Notes: generated by a model not told the origin, from the letters alone. A DNA stretch of 64,000 nucleotides from Cherax quadricarinatus (GCF_038502225.1 NC_091303.1:32564530-32628529), one strand, 5' to 3'. Shown: positions 26,908-39,884, counted from the first letter of the stretch. Translations and numbers: made by a program.

Positions 26908-28122
26908 CTCAAAGGTGATTCAGCTGAATTGACCAACTATAGGCCTATATTAAACTTGCTCCTACTATCTAAAATCTTCGAAAAATTAATTCACAAACAA
27001 GTCTACTCGTACTTAGTGTCCCACAACATACTCAACCTGTCAGTTTGGATTCAGTCCAAAAAAATTACTAATGATGCTATCATGCATATGCACTCGAAAC
27101 AATGAATTTCCCCTGGGATTTTTCATGGACTTACGAGAAGTTTTTGATACTGTTGACCATGACGTATTGCACCTAAAACTCGAACATTACGGGGTCAGAG
27201 GACACTCTCTCGATTACCTAAAATCTTATCTTAGTAATAGAACCCAATATATATACACAAATGGAATCTGTTTCACTGCACAACTTGCTCTTGTTTGAGT
27301 CCCACAGGGGAGTGCTTTTGGTCCACTTCTCTTTCTCATTTACATCAATGACTTATCAAACGCATCTAATGTCCTTAAACCCATTTTATTGGCAGATGAC
27401 ACAACTTATGTCTTCTCTCACCTAAATCCAACCATACTAACAGACACTATAAATGCCAAACTGGCAAAAATATCTACTTGCATCATTACCAACAAACTTA
27501 CTCTCAATATAGACAAAACCTACATCATGCTATCTGGAAACAGCTTCAAATGTACAGCCACACATATTGATAAATGGTTCACCCATTTCTAGACAGACAG
27601 AGGGCAAATTTCTAGGTCTCCACCTTGACTGCAGTCTCAAATTTCAGACATACATACAGGAAATTTCCAATAAAGTCTCCGAAACAGTAGGCATCCTTTC
27701 AAAGATACGGTACTATGTACCTCAACCAGCTCTTCTTGCTCTGTACAACTCTCTCATTCACCTTTACCTCATCTATGGCATTTGTCCATGAGGCTAAACC
27801 ACAGAAAATCACCTTAAACCTTTAATTAATAACACAAGAAGAAGCTGCATTGCATTTACTAACTCAAGCACTTGGCAACATACTCCATCGCCTACTAGGC
27901 AACATACTCCATTGTGCCTACTACATACACAGAACACTACACTCATGTATAAACCCTCCTCTCAAACTCCTCCTTGATAACTACAATAGAACACACAGGC
28001 ATAATACAAGACAAATCACTTTTCGATATCGCTCGTGTCCTCTCCCTATGCAAAAATGCTATGCACTAAAGGACCTCTGGCTGCAAATCAGTTTAAGGCC
28101 CCACTTGGAAATCACCTCATAA
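26908..28122 (+). pseudogene. Reverse transcriptase remnant of the inserted LINE
   Basis: Read across frames, the fragment keeps the order of a non-LTR reverse transcriptase. It starts with TNYRPI then LLSKIFEKLIHKQVYSYL. Next comes the first catalytic aspartate region (FFMDLREVFDTVDHDVLHLKL), then a fingers/palm piece (YGVRGHSLDYLKSYLSNRTQY), then VPQGSAFGPLLFLIYINDL, then the motif C box LADDTTYVFSH, where FADD is usual. A C-terminal thumb-like piece (KFLGLHLDCSLKFQTYI) and a tail fragment with THRHNTRQITF follow. Frameshifts near 27080 and 27570-27600 and stops at about 27298 and 27789 make it non-functional. Motif order and wording suit the Jockey/CR1/L2 side of the LINE tree, and I cannot assign a clade. 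The N-terminal endonuclease is absent by truncation. Confidence 0.85.
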
Positions 28123-28176
28123 CCTAAAATTAACCAGATAAACCGCACTTATTACCAACCAGTTACTCAAAAGCTA

Positions 28177-28177
<1 letters not shown>

Positions 28178-28204
<27 letters not shown>
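28178..28204 (+). repeat. Poly(A) tract inside the LINE 3' region
   Basis: A run of about 25 adenines. It is not the end of the element: related AT-rich sequence continues to the 8-bp duplication at 28666. Confidence 0.8.
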
Positions 28205-28208
<4 letters not shown>

Positions 28209-28665
28209 CGATTGCTCAACTTAAATTTCTTCGATTTCAATATTTCATATTGTGCTGAGCATTCTTCAACCATTTACTCATTACTTCAAAACCAGGATGT
28301 TTAAATTTTACTGCTTAAAAAAGTACTAAATTGTAATAAATCACATTGTAAATTATTTTAAATTGTTCTGTTGCAATACTGTAATTTTTATAAACTAATT
28401 CAATAGTGTAATTATCCTGTACTGAACTCCTGTATTAGACTTATTAAAGCTATATAGCATTACCTAATAATACTCATTTCTCTTGTACTCACTGTAACTC
28501 ATCTAATGACCAGATGAACAGTTATTGTTTTATTAATCTTAAGTTAATTTTAAGGTTGCCCGAAATGCACTGTATACAATGTGACTTTTGGCACGTTACA
28601 CCCAACTAATATATTCCTTTGTACAACTATGTATCATGTTAAAACTAATTGTTATTATTGTATTA

Positions 28666-31600
28666 TATAACACACTCACTACCCACACAAGTACTACATC
28701 CCGCTCACAACCCACACCAGTACTACAACCCGCTAAGAACCCACACCAGTACTACAACCCTCTAAGAACCCACACCAGTGCTACAGCTCGCTAACAACCC
28801 ACACCAGTACTACAACCCACTAAGAACCCACACCAGTACTACAACCCGCTAACAACCCACACCAGTACTACAACCAGCTAAGAAACCACACTAGTACTTC
28901 AACCCTCTAAGAACCCACACCAGTGCTACAGCCCGCTAACAACCCACACCAGTACTACAACCCACTAAGAACCCACACCAGTACTACAACCCGCTAAGAA
29001 CCCACACCAGTACTACAACCCGCTAAGAACCCACACCAGTACTACAACCCGCTAAGAACCCACACCAGTACTACATCCCGCTAAGAACCCACACCAGTAC
29101 TACAACCCACTAAGAACCCACACCAGTACTACAACCCACTAAGAACCCACACCAGTACTACATCCCGCTAAGAACCCACACCAGTACTACAACCCACTAA
29201 GAACCCACACCAGTACTACATCCCGCTAAGAACCCACATCAGTACTACAACCCACTAAGAACCCACACCAGTACTACAACCCGCTAAGAACCCACACCAG
29301 TACTACAACCCGCTAAGAACTCACACCAGTACTACAACCCGCTAAGAACCCACACCAGTACTACAGTACTACAACCCCTAAGCAACTACAACCCACTAAG
29401 AACCCACACCAGTACACAACCCACACCAGTACTACACCCGCTAAGAACCCACCCAGTACTACAACAACCCACACTATTACTACAACCCGCTCACAACCCA
29501 CACCAGTACTACATCCCGCTCACAACCCACACCAGTACTACAACCCGCTCACAACCCACACCAGTACTACATCCCGCTCACAACCCACACCAGTACTACA
29601 TCCCGCTCACAACCCACACCAGTACTACATCCCGCTCACAACCCACACCAGTACTACATCCCGCTCACAACCCACACGAGTACTACATCCCGCTCACAAC
29701 CCACACCAGTACTACATCCCGCTCACAACCCACACGAGTACTACCCGCTAAGAACCCACACCAGTACTACACCCGCAACCCACACCAGTACTACAACCCG
29801 CTACAACCCACACCAGAACTACAACCTTCTAAGAACCCACACCAGTACTACATCCCGCTCATAACCCACTCCAGTACTACATCCCGCTCACAACCCACAC
29901 CAGTACTACACCCACCCGCTCACAACCCACACCAGTACTACATCCCGCTCACAACCCACACCAGTACTACATCCCGCTCACAACCCACACCAGTACTACA
30001 CCCACCCGCTCACAACCCACACCAGTACTACATCCCGCTCACAACCCACACCAGTACTACAACCCGCTAAGAACCCACACTAGTACTACAACCCGCTAAC
30101 AACCCACACCAGTACTACAACCCACTAACAACCCACACCAGTACTACAACCCGCTAACAACCCACACCAGTACTACAACCCGCTAAGAAACCACACCAGT
30201 ACTACAACCCTCTAAGAACCCACACCAGTGCTACAGCCCGCTAACAACCCACACCAGTACTACAACCCGCTAACAACCCACACCAGTACTACAACCCGCT
30301 AAGAACCCACACCAGTACTACAACCCTCTAAGAACCCACACCAGTACTACAACCCGCTCACAACCCACACCAGTACTACATCCCGCTCACAACCCACACG
30401 AGTACTACAACCCGCTAAGATCCCACACCAGTACTACAACCCGCTAAGAACCCACTCCAGTACTACAACCCGCTTAGAACTCACACCAGAACTACAACCC
30501 GCTAAGAACCCACACCAGTACTACAACCCGATAAGAACCCACACCAGTGCTACAGCCCGCTAACAACCCACACCAGTACTACTACTACAACACCAGTACA
30601 CCCGTACTACAACCCGCTAAGAACCCACACCAGTACTACAACCCGATAAGAACCCACCAATGTACTACAACCCGCTAAGAACCCACACCAGTACTACAAC
30701 CCGCTAAGAACCCACACCAGTACTACAACCCGCTAAGAACCCACACCAGTACTACAACCAGCTAAGAACCCACACCAGTACTACATCCCGCTAAGAACCC
30801 ACACCAGTACTACATCCCGCTAAGAACCCACACCTGTACTGCAACCCACTAAGAACCCACACCAGTACTACATCCCGCTAAGAACCCACACCAGTACTAC
30901 AACCCACTAAGAACCCACACCAGTACTACATCCCGCTAAGAACCCACATCAGTACTACATCCCGCTCACAACCCACACCAGTACTACATCCCGCTCACAA
31001 CCCACACCAGTACTACATCCCGCTCACAACCAACACCAGTACTACATCCCGCTCACTACCCACACCAGTACTACATCCCGCTCACAACCCACACCAGTAC
31101 TACATCCCGCTCACAACCCACACCAGTACTACATCCCGCTCACAACCCACACCAGTACTACATCCCGCTCACAACCCACACCAGTACTACATCCCGCTCA
31201 CAACCCACACCAGTACTACATCCCGCTCACAACCCACACCAGTACTACATCCCGCTCACAACCCACACCAGTACTACATCCCGCTCACAACCCACACCAG
31301 TACTACATCCCGCTCACAACCCACACCAGTACTACATCCCGCTCACAACCCACACCAGTACTACATCCCGCTCACAACCCACACCAGTACTACATCCCGC
31401 TCACAACCCACACGAGTACTACATCCCGCTCACAACCCACACCAGTACTACATCCCGCTCACAACCCACACCAGTACTACATCCCGCTCACAACCCACAC
31501 CAGTACTACATCCCGCTCAGAACCCACACCAGTACTACATCCCGCTCACAACCCACACCAGTACTACATCCCGAACCTACACCAGTACTACAACCCGCTC

Positions 31601-34600
31601 ACAACCCACACCAGTACTACATCCCGCTCACAACCCACACCAGTACTACATCCCGCTCACAACCCACACCAGTACTACATCCCGCTCACAACCCACACCA
31701 GTACTACATCCCGCTCACAACCCACACCAGTACTACATCCCGCTCACAACCCACACCAGTACTACATCCCGCTCACAACCCACACCAGTACTACATCCCG
31801 CTCACAACCCACACCAGTACTACATCCCGCTCACAACCCACACCAGTACTACATCCCGCTCACAACCCACACCAGTACTACATCCCGCTCACAACCCACA
31901 CCAGTACTACATCCCGCTCACAACCCACACCAGTACTACATCCCGCTCACAACCCACACCAGTACTACATCCCGCTCACAACCCACACCAGTACTACATC
32001 CCGCTCACAACCCACACCAGTACTACATCCCGCTCACAACCCACACCAGTACTACATCCCGCTCACAACCCACACCAGTACTACATCCCGCTCACAACCC
32101 ACACCAGTACTACATCCCGCTCACAACCCACACCAGTACTACATCCCGCTCACAACCCACACCAGTACTACATCCCGCTCACAACCCACACCAGTACTAC
32201 ATCCCGCTCACAACCAACACCGGTACTACATCCCGCTCACTACCCACACCAGTACTACATCCCGCTCACAACCCACACCAGTACTACATCCCGCTCACAA
32301 CCCACACCAGTACTACATCCCGCTCACAACCCACACCAGTACTACATCCCGCTCACAACCCACACCAGTACTACATCCCGCTCACAACCCACACCAGTAC
32401 TACATCCCGCTCACAACCCACACCAGTACTACATCCCGCTCACAACCCACACCAGTACTACATCCCGCTCACAACCCACACCAGTACTACATCCCGCTCA
32501 CAACCCACACCAGTACTACATCCCGCTCACAACCCACACCAGTACTACATCCCGCTCACAACCCACACCAGTACTACATCCCGCTCACAACCCACACCAG
32601 TACTACATCCCGCTCACAACCCACACCAGTACTACATCCCGCTCACAACCCACACCAGTACTACATCCCGCTCACAACCCACACCAGTACTACATCCCGC
32701 TCACAACCCACACCAGTACTACATCCCGCTCACAACCCACACCAGTACTACATCCCGCTCACAACCCACACCAGTACTACATCCCGCTCACAACCCACAC
32801 CAGTACTACATCCCGCTCACAACCCACACCAGTACTACATCCCGCTCACAACCCACACCAGTACTACATCCCGCTCACAACCCACACCAGTACTACATCC
32901 CGCTCACAACCCACACCAGTACTACATCCCGCTCACAACCCACACCAGTACTACATCCCGCTCACAACCCACACCAGTACTACATCCCGCTCACAACCCA
33001 CACCAGTACTACATCCCGCTCACAACCCACACCAGTACTACATCCCGCTCATAACCCACTCCAGTACTACATCCCGCTCACAACCCACACCAGTACTACA
33101 ACACACTACGAACCCACACCAGTACTACATCCCGCTAAGAACCCACACCAGAGCGAAGAACCCACACTACAACCCGCTAACAACCCACACCAGTACTAAA
33201 ACCCGCTCAGAACCCACACCAGTACTACATCCCGCTCACAACCCACACCAGTACTACATCCCGCTCACAACCCACGCCAGTGCTACAGCCCGCAAACAAC
33301 CCACACCAGTACTACAACCCGCTAACAACCCACTCCAGTGCTACAACCCGCTAACAACCCACACCAGTACTACAACCCACTAAGAACCCACACCAGTACT
33401 ACAACCCGCTAAGAACCCACACCAGTACTACAACCCGCTAACAACCCAGACCAGTACTATAATAAGCTAATAACCCACACCAGTACTACAACCCGCTAAG
33501 AACCCACACCAGTACTACAACCCGCTAAGAACCCACACCAGTACTACATCCCGCCAACCCACACCAGTACTACATCCCGCTAACAACCCACACCAGTACT
33601 ACATCCCGCTCACAACCCACACCAGTACTACATCCCGCTCAACCCACACCAGTACTACATCCCGCTCACAACCCACACCAGTACTACATCCCGCTACAAC
33701 CCACACAACCCACACCAGTACTACATCCCGCTCACAACCCACACCAGTACTACATCCCGCTCACAACCCACACCAGTACTACATCCCGCTCACAACCCAC
33801 ACCAGTACTACATCCCGCTCACAACCCACACCAGTACTACATCCCGCTCACAACCCACACCAGTACTACATCCCGCTCACAACCCACACCAGTACTACAT
33901 CCCGCTCACAACCCACACCAGTACTACATCCCGCTCACAACCCACACCAGTACTACAACCCGCTCACAACCCACACCAGTACTACATCCCGCTCACAACC
34001 CACACCAGTACTACATCCCGCTCACAACCCACACCAGTACTACATCCCGCTCACAACCCACACCAGTACTACATCCCGCTCACAACCCACACCAGTACTA
34101 CATCCCGCTCACAACCCACACCAGTACTACATCCCGCTCACAACCCACACCAGTACTACATCCCGCTCACAACCCACACCAGTACTACATCCCGCTCACA
34201 ACCCACACCAGTACTACATCCCGCTCACAACCCACACCAGTACTACATCCCGCTCACAACCCACACCAGTACTACATCCCGCTCACAACCCACACCAGTA
34301 CTACATCCCGCTCACAACCCACACCAGTACTACATTCCGCTCACAACCCACACCAGTACTACATCCCGCTCACAACCCACACCAGTACTACATCCCGCTC
34401 ACAACCCACACCAGTACTACATCCCGCTCACAACCCACACCAGTACTACATCCCGCTCACAACCCACACCAGTACTACATCCCGCTCACAACCCACACCA
34501 GTACTACATCCCGCTCACAACCCACACCAGTACTACATCCCGCTCACAACCCAAACCAGTACTACATCCCGCTAACAACCCACACCAGTACTACATCCCG

Positions 34601-34712
34601 CTAACAACCCACACCAGTACTACATCCCGCTCACAACCCACACCAGTACTACATCCCGCTAACAACCCACACCAGTACTACATCCCGCTAAGAACCCACA
34701 CCAGTACAGTAC
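28666..34712. repeat. 29-bp minisatellite, array C, right part
   Basis: About 205 further copies of the 29-bp family. Two unit types occur in blocks: CTAAGAACC...ACAACCCG (mainly 28725-29440 and 30061-30950) and CTCACAACC...ACATCCCG (29470-30060 and most of 30955-34680; clean copy 31201-31229). The second type is almost invariant over 30955-33045 and 33720-34550, which points to recent amplification. Partial and fused units cluster at 29370-29470, 29740-29830, 30585-30660 and 33540-33720. There is no coding capacity. Confidence 0.96.
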
Positions 34713-35259
34713 TACATACAAGTGCATAATATAATTTAAAGTAACAGACATGTGAACTGTATATATAAATCCTGATGTACACCTGTTAACTCTTTAGGGT
34801 CCTAGTTGCTAGGCCTTATGTGTATGCATATGTTCTTGCACTACCGTCCACAGGATGCATATGGCGGGCACAAAACACCAGCCACTTCGGTGGCGAAATC
34901 TTAAAAGAAATTATGAATTAAACCGTCTATTAACATAACTAATAAAGAATTGTGAAATACATATATACTGATTCAGATAAGAGGGTTAAATCCTTTTTTT
35001 CTAATCTTCCAATTCTCTTCCATCATAAAAAAACAGCCTTGAGTGAATCTAATCGTCTGTCAGCAGTAGAAATCCTTTGTTTTTCCTCTCTCATATTCAT
35101 GTGTATGTGTAGTTACGAAGTTGAATTTTCAGGTGTTGAACTCCAGCTTCTGGACCAGAGTTTTAATTTTCTTTTAACTGATGTAATGTGTCTCTACTTG
35201 ACTTGTTACCTTGCTGTTGTATTTGTTTTTGAGGTTATACTATACTGCGTGGAGCTTCC

Positions 35260-35260
<1 letters not shown>
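34713..35260. other. Unassigned AT-rich sequence, possible dispersed repeat at its start
   Basis: The part at 34795-34880 (GGTCCTAGTTGCTAGGCC, then CTACCGTCCACAGGATGC) resembles dispersed repeats I associate with decapod genomes, at low confidence. The plus frame at 34952-35359 runs into the GT microsatellite and has no recognisable domain, so I do not call it a gene. Confidence 0.4.

Positions 35261-35352
<92 letters not shown>
35261..35352. repeat. (GT)n microsatellite
   Basis: About 46 GT dinucleotides with one GTAT interruption near 35286. Confidence 0.98.
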
Positions 35353-35354
<2 letters not shown>

Positions 35355-36156
35355 AGTAAGTAGAGGGAGGTCTGTGGTAGATGCACAGGGGTGAGGGACT
35401 GGTTGAGGGTGCAAGTAGACTTAAAGTGAGACTTCCCATGGGAAAGGCTACTTTTAAGTTGATTTAACGTTGAGTAAGTTATTTATACTGCTGGAATTTA
35501 AATATTTTGTTGTATTAAAATTCACTATCTTTCATATTTACCTGGTGTTTTAAGTCATTCCTTTGTGAGATTAATTACATAGCCCTCCAATACTATACTT
35601 CCAGACAAACTCCAATGTGATGTTCTAGGTCTAAAATTACTCTAATGGGGAAGCCTTATCCAAACATCAAGTAAATTCAAAAGATAAATAAAACTCAGAG
35701 CCACAGTTAATTAAAAATTTAATTTAAGACGAAAATAAGTCAATTTTTTCGTCAGCATAAGCAATTTACTTTAAATCAACCACAAGAATTCCTTATTCTA
35801 GAAATGAATGATATATTTGCATTCCTAAGTAACAAGTTACAAGTATTGTAAGGTAGTACTTGTTGGCCAGCAGGACCACTCCAGCCAGCATGGTTGGTAA
35901 ATACATCCTGGAAGACACTCATACACATTCTCAGAGATCTCCAGGTGTTCTGCTTAACCAATGGTAAGTTCTGGCACGTCAACTGGATGGAGTAGGGAAG
36001 AGTTCACTAGCCATTCCCACAGCAGCCAACATTTACACATTTAAATTCATTATAACAATTCTTATTCGAGTAGCCATTTGTTTTAGATTCATGCAGTGTA
36101 ATATGCCGTAGTGTATTTGCATTAACTATAATAAATTGTTTAGAAAACCAACAAGT
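35353..36156. other. Unassigned AT-rich sequence
   Basis: No tandem structure, no domain-bearing frame and no RNA gene seen. The longest frame (minus, 35776-35982) has no recognisable content. Confidence 0.6.
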
Positions 36157-36367
36157 TGAAGCATGAGACACTTGTGCCACATTTATTGAGGAAACGTGTC
36201 AGTCCATGAAAATGTGTTCAGTCCATCAACTCCATTCTGAGGGACTGATTTCCTCAAATTTCTCATCTTCCACTCTTCATATCTGCATTTGACTGAAGAA
36301 GCCACTGGCTAGTGAAACGTTTCCTCAATAAAGATTCTCAAATGTGGCACAGGTGTCTCATTCTTCA
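36157..36367. mobile_element. Short foldback element, GAAACGTTTCCT family
   Basis: Inverted ends are TGAAGCATGAGACACTTGTG (from about 36157) and its imperfect reverse complement ending TGTCTCATTCTTCA (to 36367). Inside are GAGGAAACGTGTC and GAAACGTTTCCTCAATAAAG, again inverted and again with AATAAA towards the outer end. The centre carries GTTCAGTCCATCAACTCC and GAGGGACTGATT, shared with the arms of the element at 18580. It is a small non-autonomous relative. Confidence 0.7.
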
Positions 36368-36573
36368 GCTATTATAAAGGTACAATGATAAAATAGCAAA
36401 GAGATTCTGAAACTGGTTAGCCGGACTTGAGTTCTGGGGCTGGGCAGGACAGCGCCTACATGCTGAAGGAGGGAAGAAGCTCTTTCAACACGGAGGGTCA
36501 TCCGAACTGTGATGTCAGCACACTTTTGTTAAAGAAGAGGAAGCCTTCAGTGAGTCTAAACACAGTAGCAAAT
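36368..36573. other. Unassigned sequence beside a relic frame
   Basis: No repeat or gene recognised. Reading leftwards on the minus strand, this lies just past the stop of the relic open frame. Confidence 0.5.
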
Positions 36574-36930
36574 TCACTGAAAAGCTTGAAGACTGGATAG
36601 ACCTGAGTCGGTGGAACACACTAATATGTCAATAAAATCCTTGTGCAGTCGTGATAAGTTTTTGTGTGTCACCAAGTGATGAATAACGTCCATGAACTCC
36701 ATCTTTGATTTATCCCTGCCTACGTCTTCTAAAATTTTATCGATTGTAGAATCATTGTTATTTCTGGTAACATATCCATCAGATTGCTTTATTCTCCCAG
36801 TCATGAATCTGTTTCGACAAGATTCATGGCAACGATCATGCAACTCACTGACAATACTGTAATCTTACCTGGCTTTGTTGGCAAACATATTCTTTCGTTT
36901 TCTAGTCTTACTTGAACTTGGTTTGCTCAC
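36574..36930 (-). pseudogene. Relic open frame of unknown family
   Basis: On the minus strand one frame carries a K/R-rich start (SKPSSSKTRKRKNMFANKAR, about 36930-36868), an in-frame TAA at 36865-36867, then about 96 residues to the stop at 36574. The second part has a CHESC motif, mixed charge and a helical look (STIDKILEDVGRDKSKMEF, then LVTHKNLSRLHKDFIDILV). That composition resembles real protein more than the surrounding AT-rich noise frames do. I do not recognise the family. It could be a decayed transposon protein or an old exon. A GTAAGA donor-like site at the TAA has no acceptor at a sensible distance. Confidence 0.35.
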
Positions 36931-37877
36931 TGTCTGAAGGACAGGTTAGTTCCTCGGCTTGCCACCTGGGAGGATTAAGCAGTTCATGGTCGACGAGCCT
37001 ATCTCCCCAGAGTGTAAACATTTCAGTGTATAGTTAAACAATTTAACCTCAGAACAACGCAGCTTTTTAATAGGGAAAGTTCGCTTTTTTATTTTTCATT
37101 TTACTTCCCTGGACTAGTGCTGTTTTTTATGTATATGAAGAAAACAGCTTGTGCTTCGTGTGTGTTGACAAGCAGCAATAACTGTTAACAATTGAGATGA
37201 TCCAGATGTAATAAAGTATTCTGATGGATTACTACACTTGAAGAAACACTAGAAAATCATCCTTCAGTTCCTTCTAAAGCAAGAAAAATTGATGTCGTTG
37301 TCAGCATAACAAAAAGAGTGAAACACTTTAATATTTGTCTCTACTTCAATGCTGATATGAGTAAAAATAAAGGAATGCTTAGAGACCTGACCAAATTAGT
37401 GTTCAGATATGAAGCACAACACGTTGATAATTCTTCAAGTAGAACTAAACTGGAAGCCATTCAGCATTCTCACTGTTTACTCATCCCGTCATGATTACAC
37501 CATGACATATTATATCTCTGACCTGAAAGACATAAAATGTGAAGATTTATTTAATCAAAATACTCGATGTTCATTGTGATTAATGTCCTCACGGTTTCAC
37601 GAGTGATCAGTGACCGCCTTGACAACTTTGTTTTTTTCATATTTCTCAATAACAACTGAGTGGCATCCACTGATTATTCTTTCTAAACACCTAAAAGGCT
37701 CAGATTCCGACGATAATAATTATACAAGCATGGTCTGCACAAAATCTGATGAGCAACTAGACTTCTCCCGATGTTAATGTATCAGTTTTCTTCATTATTG
37801 CGTTTTTTTTAGTAAAAAAAGATAATGTGGTTTCCTGATCTGTTTGAGAAATATGAACACTTCATCACAACAAAGAA
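36931..37877. other. Unassigned AT-rich sequence
   Basis: No tandem structure, domain-bearing frame or RNA gene seen in this stretch. Confidence 0.55.
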
Positions 37878-38045
37878 TAAAAAGGCACAGTACCGTGACT
37901 GGAACAATACATAAATAACCCGCACATCGAAGAAGGAAACTTATCAATTTCGTAAATAGTCCAAGTCGGACCGAAACGTCGTCGTAAGCTCCTCTCTCCT
38001 ATGCAGCGAATTTTCTCATGGGAGCTTTCAAGTCTTTGTGCTATG
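37878..38045. repeat. Dispersed repeat copy, CGACGACGTT / GACTTGGACC family
   Basis: Plus-strand AAAAGGCACAGTACCGTGAC and ACCCGCACATCGAAGAAG are followed by the inverted block AGTCCAAGTCGGACCGAAAC, GTCGTCGTAAGCTCC. The same words occur in one orientation at 53555-53670. Here the second half is flipped, so the copy is rearranged. Confidence 0.6.
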
Positions 38046-39061
<1,016 letters not shown>

Positions 39062-39352
39062 CATGGCTCCCGGACAGATGGCTCGCGGACAGATGGCTCC
39101 TGGACAGATGGCTCCCGGACAGATGACTCCCGGACAGATAGCTCCCGGACAAATGGCTCCCGGAAAGATGGCCGACGGACATTTGGCTGGACGGACGAAA
39201 TGGCATTCATCACGTAACCTAACCTAATTTTCCGTTCGGTCTTTTGTTCGTTAGGTCAAAAGGCTGTCGGCGCAATGTCCGTTCGGCCAATTGTCCTTCG
39301 GTCAAATGTCTGTCGGTCAAGCGTCCGTCTGTCATCTGTCCGGCCACGGTTC
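39062..39352. repeat. Inverted pair of 15-bp minisatellites
   Basis: About eight copies of a 15-bp unit (ATGGCTCCCGGACAG type) occupy 39062-39195. About five to seven 15-bp units in the opposite orientation (AATGTCCGTTCGGCC and AAATGTCTGTCGGTC types) occupy about 39230-39352. Reverse-complemented, the right units read GGACAATTGGCCGAA and align with GGACAGATGGCTCCC on the left. The middle (39200-39229) holds GTAACCTAACCTAATTTT. The arrangement suggests a foldback-type repeat whose arms are themselves minisatellites. Confidence 0.7.
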
Positions 39353-39784
39353 ACATGTACCATAGCTTCCTGTTACAAACACGCGCAGGAGCACACAAAC
39401 ACACTTAGGCGCACACAAACACGCAATCTTCTTAAAATAAACAACACTCGTACAAGTTACGGAAAGTTATAACTAAAAATCTCCGTCAAAACATGAAAAG
39501 CTCAGTGATAAAACAAATTAATGATAAGAAAGTTTTAGAAGCCAGTTTAATATTACATGGAAAAGAGATGATGAGAAGGTAAGGAGGTAGTATATATTAT
39601 ACTAAGTGAACTGGTGTTGAGAAGTGCAGCCCAGGGAGATTAGAACTTTTTATAAAAAAAGGTAGTTAACCAAGACTGAGAAAGGCTCTTGACCCAAGGA
39701 AGTGGACTTGATCTCTCATTCGAATAAGACACTTGCACAACACCTTATTATGGAAAAGTGTCGCTAGTTATTCTATTCATTTGT
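39353..39784. other. Unassigned sequence up to the scaffold gap
   Basis: AT-rich sequence with no gene or repeat identified. It ends at the run of N. Confidence 0.55.
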
Positions 39785-39884
39785 NNNNNNNNNNNNNNNN
39801 NNNNNNNNNNNNNNNNNNNNNNNNNNNNNNNNNNNNNNNNNNNNNNNNNNNNNNNNNNNNNNNNNNNNNNNNNNNNNNNNNNNN
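39785..39884. other. Assembly gap of 100 N
   Basis: Exactly 100 N, the conventional placeholder for a scaffold join of unknown size. The sequence to its right starts in the middle of a repeat whose other copy is at 54052-55156. Confidence 0.99.

Larger units (their letters stand above)
26901..28665 (+). mobile_element. 5'-truncated LINE inserted in array C
   Basis: This 1765-bp unrelated segment splits array C. It is flanked by an exact 8-bp direct repeat, TATAACAC, at 26893-26900 and 28666-28673, consistent with a target-site duplication from target-primed reverse transcription. It starts directly in reverse-transcriptase sequence (LKGDSAELTNYRPI), so the endonuclease and upstream regions are missing, as is usual for aborted LINE copies. 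It ends in an AT-rich 3' region with short TTA/ATT repeats. An internal A tract lies at about 28178-28204. Confidence 0.85.

Noticed and set aside
28178..28204. A tract as the 3' end of the LINE in array C
   Set aside because: The sequence continues as AT-rich LINE-type 3' region to 28665, where an exact 8-bp target duplication and the resumed array mark the true end.
25831..34712. Regular 29-bp repeats that might suggest a CRISPR array
   Set aside because: There are no unique spacers: the whole period is repeated. No cas-like genes are present, and the surroundings are animal retrotransposons.
34952..35359. 135-residue plus frame ending in a long CVCVCV run
   Set aside because: The end is the GT microsatellite. 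The front half has no recognisable domain or supporting context.
36861..36872. Possible splice donor (GTAAGA on the minus strand) that could bypass the TAA in the relic frame
   Set aside because: The next plausible acceptor is only about 12 bp away, too short for an intron. It is treated as a stop in a decayed frame.
39216..39227. CCTAA-type words (TAACCTAACCTAA) as a telomere or interstitial telomeric tract
   Set aside because: Only two copies are present. Arthropod TTAGG telomere tracts need many more, so this may be coincidence within the inverted minisatellite.
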